DNA of 64,000 nucleotides from an uncultured Actinomycetes bacterium (GTDB lineage Bacteria; Actinomycetota; Coriobacteriia; Coriobacteriales; Atopobiaceae). Below the pieces are notes generated by a model, which saw nothing but the letters and a program-made list of their open reading frames with translations, ran no database searches and was not told the origin of the DNA. The stretch is taken from assembly GCA_900314645.1 (NCBI GenBank), contig OMWB01000006.1, positions 1-64,000 on the forward strand. Reading direction: 5' to 3'. The translations under genes and the position numbers were made by a program. Each line of letters begins with the position of its first letter. The stretch's first letter is position 1. Positions 59,368 through 64,000 of this stretch are shown here, piece after piece.

Positions 59368-60148
59368 GGGGCTAGAGCTGCGGCTGGAGCGACACTACGC
59401 CTCGCAGCGTGAGGCGGTGAGCCCCAGCGCGATTGATGACCTTGCCCTTGCTCTGGTGGCCGAAGACGCTTGGGTGACACGTATGGCATCGCGCGACACA
59501 GGCCTCATCTCGTTTGTCGTGGCGCAGGTACGCTTCATTCCCCTGTGGACGTGGGTGGCGCAGGCCCTGCTTGTTGTGCTCATGTTCTTTGTGGCAACTG
59601 CCTCGGGGAGCGCGGAGGCAACGAAACTCTCCGTGGGCATCCTTTCGGCCATGATGGTGCTCGTTGGTGTGCCCACCGTGCACGCGAGTAAGCTTCACGG
59701 CATGGCCGAGCTGGAGTATTCGTGTCTCCATAACGCCGCAAGCGTGCTGGCGGCGCGGCTCATCGTGCTGGGCTGCTCGTCGGCGCTGGCGGTTGCCCTG
59801 ATGGTTGGCGCGGTCGCATCGTCGCTCGAGGTAAGCGCGTTCACGGTCGCCCTTTGGGCCTGCCCTCCGTTCTTTGGCTCGTGCGCAACCGCGCTGACGG
59901 TGCTTCGAAAGGCCTCACCAGACACGGCTGTTCCGCTAACCGTGTCGTGGGTGATGGGGTGCTGCATGGCACTGCTGGCGTTCGCTATCGTCTTCCCAGA
60001 GATGTATGGCAATGCGGCGCTGGTCGTATGGGCTGTTGCTGCGTCGTTGGCATTGGTATGGCTCATGCGTGAGGTCACTATGACCATACGCTCTGCTGCC
60101 GCAGGGCTCGACGCGTGGTATCCGCAGATGGCAAAGACCTACCACTAG
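59348..60148 (+). CDS. Six-helix membrane protein linked to the sigma factor
   Basis: This 266-residue protein has a cytosolic N-terminal part of about 70 residues and about six hydrophobic helices. It overlaps the sigma gene by 20 bases and precedes the ABC ATPase by 14 bases. The N-terminal region (ERHYASQREAVSPSAIDDLALALVAEDAW) lacks the HxxxCxxC zinc motif of common anti-sigma factors. It may still be the anti-sigma factor that holds the sigma factor until a signal arrives, or an accessory part of the exporter. I do not recognise a named family. Confidence 0.75.
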   Translation: MSEQSFEGLELRLERHYASQREAVSPSAIDDLALALVAEDAWVTRMASRDTGLISFVVAQVRFIPLWTWVAQALLVVLMFFVATASGSAEATKLSVGILSAMMVLVGVPTVHASKLHGMAELEYSCLHNAASVLAARLIVLGCSSALAVALMVGAVASSLEVSAFTVALWACPPFFGSCATALTVLRKASPDTAVPLTVSWVMGCCMALLAFAIVFPEMYGNAALVVWAVAASLALVWLMREVTMTIRSAAAGLDAWYPQMAKTYH

Positions 60149-60162
60149 AGAAGGATTGATGT

Positions 60163-61038
60163 ATGGAACTGACATTGGACCGCCTGACCAAGCAGTTTGG
60201 GTCCAAGATCGCCGTCGACCGCGTGTCTGCGACGCTGACGCCAGGGGTCACGGGACTCTCGGGTGCCAACGGTGCAGGTAAGACCACCCTTATGCGCATG
60301 GTCTGTGATGTGCTGAGGCCCACAAGTGGGCAGGTGCTGCTTGACGGGCAGGATACGGTTGAGATGGGCGATGACTACCGGGCGCTTCTTGGGTATCTGC
60401 CGCAGGACTTCGGTTGTTACCCCGACTTCTCGGCCCTCGACTTCATGCGCTACATGGCCACACTCAAGGGCTTTGGCAACCGCGACGGACGTGCTCGCAG
60501 CATGCAGCTATTGGAGGAGGTGGGCCTCGCCGATGAGGCGCGCCGAAAGGTGAAGACATACTCTGGTGGCATGAGGCAACGGCTGGGAATTGCGCAGGCC
60601 ATGTTGAACGACCCCGCGATTCTTGTTCTCGACGAACCGACGGCCGGTCTCGACCCCAAGGAGCGCGTGCACTTCCGCAACCTGATTGCGGGCTTTGCTC
60701 AAAACAAGATTGTGATCCTCTCCACACACATAGTCTCTGACGTGGAGTTTATTGCCAACCGCATCCTCGTGATGCGGCAAGGGGCGTTCGTGCTGGACGA
60801 CTCGCCGGAACTTGTGGTGGCTCAGGCAGCTGGCAAGGTATGGGAGTGCCACGTGGATGCTCATCGCGCAGAGGAGATGGCGTCCGGCATGACCGTAGCC
60901 AACGTACGCTACGCCGCAGACGGTCACGCGGTCGTGCGGGTGGTCGCCGACGAGCTCCCGATGGGTGGCGCTACGCCCGTAGAGCCAACGCTGGAAGACC
61001 TATACCTGTACGTATTCCGCGACCAGGTGGAGAGGTGA
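60163..61038 (+). CDS. ABC exporter ATPase
   Basis: This 291-residue ATPase has the Walker A motif GANGAGKTT (34-42), the signature YSGGM (133-137), the Walker B segment LVLDEPTAGLDP and the His of LSTHIVSD. The drug- and bacteriocin-exporter branch (CcmA/BcrA-like) is the best match. The C-terminal 80 residues form a small additional domain. Its stop overlaps an in-frame GTG (61035) of the permease gene. Confidence 0.93.
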   Translation: MELTLDRLTKQFGSKIAVDRVSATLTPGVTGLSGANGAGKTTLMRMVCDVLRPTSGQVLLDGQDTVEMGDDYRALLGYLPQDFGCYPDFSALDFMRYMATLKGFGNRDGRARSMQLLEEVGLADEARRKVKTYSGGMRQRLGIAQAMLNDPAILVLDEPTAGLDPKERVHFRNLIAGFAQNKIVILSTHIVSDVEFIANRILVMRQGAFVLDDSPELVVAQAAGKVWECHVDAHRAEEMASGMTVANVRYAADGHAVVRVVADELPMGGATPVEPTLEDLYLYVFRDQVER

Positions 61039-61043
61039 GCAAC

Positions 61044-62267
61044 ATGGGATCGCTCATACGCTTTGAGCTGCGAAAGATTCTGAACAACCGGGCGGGCATG
61101 GTTGCCTGTGCGCTGGCTCTCGTCATGCTTGTGGGAATCACGGTTCTCGACGTGTTCACGACGGAGACGTATGACCAGAGCGGCAGGACGTGCGCGGGCC
61201 TCGAGGCTTTGGATGCGTACCGTGCCCGACAGGAATCGCATGCGGGAAACTTGGATGCTGCGCGCGTCGCCGCCGATCTGACTATCTACGATCGGGCATC
61301 CGAGCTGGCAAAGAGCGAGGAACCGGCCTACTCGAGCATGTCGAGCGAGCAGGTTTTGGATGTGTACGGTTTTGAGTTTTGGCGTGATACCTATGCGGTG
61401 CTTCAGGACACGTATTTTCGGAGGCTCCACCAGGTGATGCTCACCAGCGACGAGACCTATGCGAAAGACCTAGGCCAGGGCATGGCTGCGCGCGCAAATC
61501 TTGACCTTGACCATGGTTTTCGTGGACGCTATTCCTACAGCCCTTCTGAGCGGGCCCTTTGGCAAGAGAAGCTTGCAGGAATAGAATCACCACTTGAGTG
61601 GGGCTATGCCGATGGATGGGTGTCGGCTTTCAACTGGACGACGTTTCTCGGCTTTGCGGTTGCGGCCCTCTGCGTTGCGCTTTCTGGGGTGTTTAGCAGC
61701 GAATACCAAAACAGAACAGACTCGATCGTACTGCCCACCAAGCTCGGCAAAAGGGCTCTGCCCCGTGCCAAAGTCGTGGCGTCGCTCGTTTTCACGACAG
61801 TGTATTGGTGGATAGTCGTCGCTGCGATGATGGGCGGCATCTTTGCCTTCTTTGGAACGGAAGGTGCCAGCTTGCCTGTGCAAGTCGCTGGCTTTACGAA
61901 TCTGTACCCGCTTACCATCGGAAAGGCCACGCTGCTTCGTTGCGTGCTGGGGTATGTGGTCGCGCTCGGTATGGCAGCGCTGACACTATTGCTCTCGTCA
62001 AAGGTGCGTTCCGCAGTGGTTCCCGCCATCGTACCAGTGAGTCTCATGCTGCTTGGTCTTGTCGGCATCTTTTTCAACCCGACTGCAAAGCTAGCAGGGT
62101 TGTTACCGCTTGGGGGCATGACCTGGTCATATATGCAGACGGTGTCATATGCGGTTGGTCCGTTGGCTCTGGACCTGCCTAAGGTGCTTCTTCTTCTCTA
62201 TGGCGCCATGCTGCTTGCGCTCACACCGCTGGCAATGCGAGCGTTCACGAGACACCAAGTGGCGTAG
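61044..62267 (+). CDS. ABC exporter permease (ABC-2-like)
   Basis: This 407-residue membrane protein has one helix at about 18-38, a large extracellular loop (about 45-200) and five to six helices in the second half. Such a layout is seen in permeases that work with antimicrobial-peptide exporters. The ATG at 61044 with GAGAGG upstream is chosen, but the in-frame GTG at 61035 overlapping the ATPase stop is also possible. It ends the sigma/ABC operon and is followed by a terminator. Confidence 0.88.
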   Translation: MGSLIRFELRKILNNRAGMVACALALVMLVGITVLDVFTTETYDQSGRTCAGLEALDAYRARQESHAGNLDAARVAADLTIYDRASELAKSEEPAYSSMSSEQVLDVYGFEFWRDTYAVLQDTYFRRLHQVMLTSDETYAKDLGQGMAARANLDLDHGFRGRYSYSPSERALWQEKLAGIESPLEWGYADGWVSAFNWTTFLGFAVAALCVALSGVFSSEYQNRTDSIVLPTKLGKRALPRAKVVASLVFTTVYWWIVVAAMMGGIFAFFGTEGASLPVQVAGFTNLYPLTIGKATLLRCVLGYVVALGMAALTLLLSSKVRSAVVPAIVPVSLMLLGLVGIFFNPTAKLAGLLPLGGMTWSYMQTVSYAVGPLALDLPKVLLLLYGAMLLALTPLAMRAFTRHQVA

Positions 62268-62301
62268 GGCAGGCCGCCCCCGACGGCCAGCCGCAATATA
62301 A

Positions 62302-62323
62302 GGGGGCTGCCGCAGCAGCCCCC
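62302..62323. terminator. Terminator of the sigma/ABC operon
   Basis: GGGGGCTGC and GCAGCCCCC form a perfect 9-bp stem with a CGCA loop. It lies between convergent genes and may serve both directions. Confidence 0.7.
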
Positions 62324-62353
62324 TGTCCGTGTGACGCGATGTTGCCCGATTCG

Positions 62354-62713
62354 TTACAGCACCGGACGCCCGTGCTTGGCGAGCAGCTCGTGAGTGGCGG
62401 TGCAGGCGGCGCAGTCGCAGTACTTGGCACCCTTCTCCTTGATCTCGAGTGCGTGGGCAAGCATGCCAGCCGCCACTTCCTCGCCCATGATCTGCTTCGC
62501 GGCACCAGAAGCAAAGCCGATGAGCTCGTCGATGGTGGTGTGGTGCTGGTCGATGGCGTCGAGCAGCGCCTTGGTTGCCTCGTCGGCATCCTTTCCGGCG
62601 GCGATGGCGTCCTTCCAGCCTTGGGCGGCCTCGAGCGTGGTCTGCGAGCTGGACGGAGCAGCCAGCAGCTCCTCTACCTTCTGTGCGGTGTAGTCAAACA
62701 GTTCCTTGTCCAT
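62354..62713 (-). CDS. Small helical protein with a CxCxxC motif
   Basis: This 119-residue soluble protein is almost entirely helical. Near the end Cys99, Cys101 and Cys104 (KYCDCAACTATHELL) form a CxCxxC cluster that could bind a metal such as zinc, copper or an iron-sulfur cluster. A His pair occurs at 57-58. I do not recognise the family. It lies between two convergent neighbours and is transcribed alone. Confidence 0.7.
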   Translation of the reverse strand: MDKELFDYTAQKVEELLAAPSSSQTTLEAAQGWKDAIAAGKDADEATKALLDAIDQHHTTIDELIGFASGAAKQIMGEEVAAGMLAHALEIKEKGAKYCDCAACTATHELLAKHGRPVL

Positions 62714-62839
62714 ACGTTGCCCCCTTACGGTTGTGATGCAGCCTTACGGCTGCAAGTGTCCTGACTTCATTCTCGCATATGCCGCCCATATGCGAGAATG
62801 GCGGGTGCTGATTCATGCCAATATCGGGGGTGTTGCGTC

Positions 62840-63085
62840 ATGGGTTCGATTCTTGAGAAGTTGGGCTTCAAGCACCACAAGCAAACGCTCGCAGATGTGG
62901 TTCCGTACGACCCCGAGACGCAGTATCCCGTCATCCGCGCCTCCATCTGCACGGGCGAGCGTGTGGCTGGCTTCAAAGACAAGGCCACAGGACACTTCAC
63001 TGAGGTCATGCTCCTGCGCTCGGCGGCGGACGAGCAGCAGTTCAAGGATGCCTATCACATTGATACGCTGAAGACGGAGTACTGA
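62840..63085 (+). CDS. Small hypothetical protein, 81 aa
   Basis: This protein starts at ATG 62840, preceded by GGGGGTG. It is soluble, with strand-rich character (VIRASICTGERVAGFKDKATGHFTEVMLLRSAADEQQFKDAYHI). No motif or family is recognised. A codon pattern of high third-position GC supports it as coding. It is convergent with the membrane protein at the right edge. Confidence 0.6.
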   Translation: MGSILEKLGFKHHKQTLADVVPYDPETQYPVIRASICTGERVAGFKDKATGHFTEVMLLRSAADEQQFKDAYHIDTLKTEY

Positions 63086-63091
63086 GCCTCC

Positions 63092-64000
63092 CTAGCCTTG
63101 CGCCACGTGTGCGGGGTACCAGCGCTGGAATACCACCGTGAAGATGGCTGCGGGAATGGGCAGCAGCTGGCTGATGAGCGGTGTGGCCGTGGGCCACACA
63201 AAGGAAGCTGCAGCAGCGGCAAGGTAGGTCACACCCCACACCAGGCAGATGATGCGGTTCGTATCGATAAAGATGACGTTGTTAAGCGCGCCGTCACCTC
63301 CGTAGCTGCCCTTCACGTAATACGAGCTCAGAGGCACAAACCGAAGCGCCGACACCAGCCACATGAGGCCAAAGCCCACAAACGAGAGGGGAGTGAGCAC
63401 CGCTTGGGGAACTCCTGCCGCGGCTGCTGCAACGAGGCCGAGCACGCCAGCAAGCGAGAGGCAGTCGTACACCGTGTGCTCGTGACGGCAAAATGCGAGC
63501 GTGGTCACGGCGCACGCGACTACGGTTCCCGCGACGCCTACCTGCAAGCCAAATGACATGCAGGTCCAGAAGGCAATCCAGGGGATGAGCAAGGCGAGCA
63601 TCGTGGGAGGCTTAAGCGCGCTGACCGACGCTGGCTGCTTGGCCTGCTCGCTTTCCGGTCCACCAAAGAACTTGCCCCAATGAATCATGAGGTCAAAGTC
63701 GCCTGTCACGCGGTACAGGTGCTGCGCCAGGGCGTCGGTGCCCGAGACCTTGCCCTGGGCAATGTCTTGCCACACGACAAAGGGAGTATGGATGCTCGTG
63801 GTGGGAGCGACAGACCCATCGGTCACGACGGTCGCCCCGTCCTTCTCCAGCACGACGCAGCAGCTCACTCCGCGGTCGGTATAGTCCATCTCGAGTACCC
63901 GCACGGTGCCGTCAAACGATGCGGGGTTATACAGGGCCGCCATCTGTCGCGTGAACGAGATGGCCTCGTCCTCCGTGGTTCCCGTCTCCTTCGAGATGCC
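63092..64000 (-). CDS. Membrane protein with SCP2-like N-terminal domain (5' end outside the window)
   Basis: The frame is open from 63092 to the window edge (302 codons seen), so the true start lies beyond it; the ATG at 63943 is internal. The first part (DGTVRVLEMDYTDRGVSCCVVLEKDG, then VVWQDIAQGKVSGTDALAQHLYRVTGDFDLMIHWGKFF) resembles a sterol-carrier-protein-2-like lipid-binding domain. The last 180 residues hold five to six membrane helices. In related bacteria such proteins carry a flavodoxin-like domain ahead; that cannot be seen here. Confidence 0.75.
   Translation of the reverse strand, partial: GISKETGTTEDEAISFTRQMAALYNPASFDGTVRVLEMDYTDRGVSCCVVLEKDGATVVTDGSVAPTTSIHTPFVVWQDIAQGKVSGTDALAQHLYRVTGDFDLMIHWGKFFGGPESEQAKQPASVSALKPPTMLALLIPWIAFWTCMSFGLQVGVAGTVVACAVTTLAFCRHEHTVYDCLSLAGVLGLVAAAAAGVPQAVLTPLSFVGFGLMWLVSALRFVPLSSYYVKGSYGGDGALNNVIFIDTNRIICLVWGVTYLAAAAASFVWPTATPLISQLLPIPAAIFTVVFQRWYPAHVAQG

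Overview
The window is a 64 kb stretch of a high-GC, Gram-positive-type chromosome. I infer a fermentative gut or oral actinobacterium of the class Coriobacteriia (Olsenella/Atopobiaceae-like). The reasons are the GC-rich codon use, strong AAGGAGG-type ribosome binding sites with frequent GTG and TTG starts, Tat/lipobox lipoproteins, LTA-synthase and L,D-transpeptidase envelope genes, and a fermentative gene set (alanine dehydrogenase, PaaK-like ligase with ACT protein, Lar proteins, lactate permease). No rRNA, tRNA, CRISPR array, prophage or plasmid module was seen. The taxon is an inference, not a database result.

Layout. 0.2-9.4 kb: a glycine-zipper/coiled-coil protein, alanine dehydrogenase, an MgtC protein, an M18 aminopeptidase, an orphan DinJ-like antitoxin, a ROK protein with a degenerate active site, and a phenylacetate-CoA-ligase-like enzyme coupled to an ACT-domain protein. 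9.5-18.3 kb: an envelope block with two tandem L,D-transpeptidases, an MBOAT/DHHW O-acylation pair and an LTA-synthase-type phosphotransferase. 18.5-22.6 kb: an ABC importer (Tat lipoprotein, double-domain permease, ATPase). 22.7-35.2 kb: hydrolases, the nickel-pincer cofactor genes larC-larB and larE (divergent), a CHAP-type wall hydrolase, a GH2 glycosidase, a C69 dipeptidase and a lactate permease. 35.3-44.9 kb: EcsC and HD proteins, a REP-associated tyrosine transposase (RAYT), a GH3 glycosidase with a membrane-like tail followed by GtrA, a methyltransferase, and two flavodoxins. 45-54.2 kb: LysR, VanX-like, TetR/aldo-keto reductase, hipBA, SDR and mannose-6-phosphate isomerase genes. 54.4-64 kb: an acetyltransferase, a small acidic protein coupled to an ECF sigma factor, GNATs, an XRE/zinc-ribbon regulator, a second ECF sigma factor in an operon with an ABC exporter, and a membrane protein cut by the right edge.

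The most distinctive signals are non-coding. The RAYT gene is flanked by 27-bp palindromic units (GTGAAC-N15-GTTCAC), and near-identical units recur as an inverted pair 3-4 kb away. Two other long hairpins, 9 kb apart, share a GTTGAC-N18-GTCAAC layout although their spacers differ. A further hairpin has perfect 41-bp arms. Upstream of hipBA lie three TTATGCG-N2-CGCATA(A/G) sites spaced exactly 38 bp apart. A possible three-way-junction RNA followed by a stable hairpin precedes the sigma/ABC operon.

Working together: alanine, lactate and aromatic-acid metabolism are interleaved with sugar release (GH2, GH3, ROK, isomerase) and with wall building and remodelling. The palindromic repeats sit almost exclusively at gene ends, often overlapping stop codons, where they could act as transcription terminators or mRNA stabilisers.
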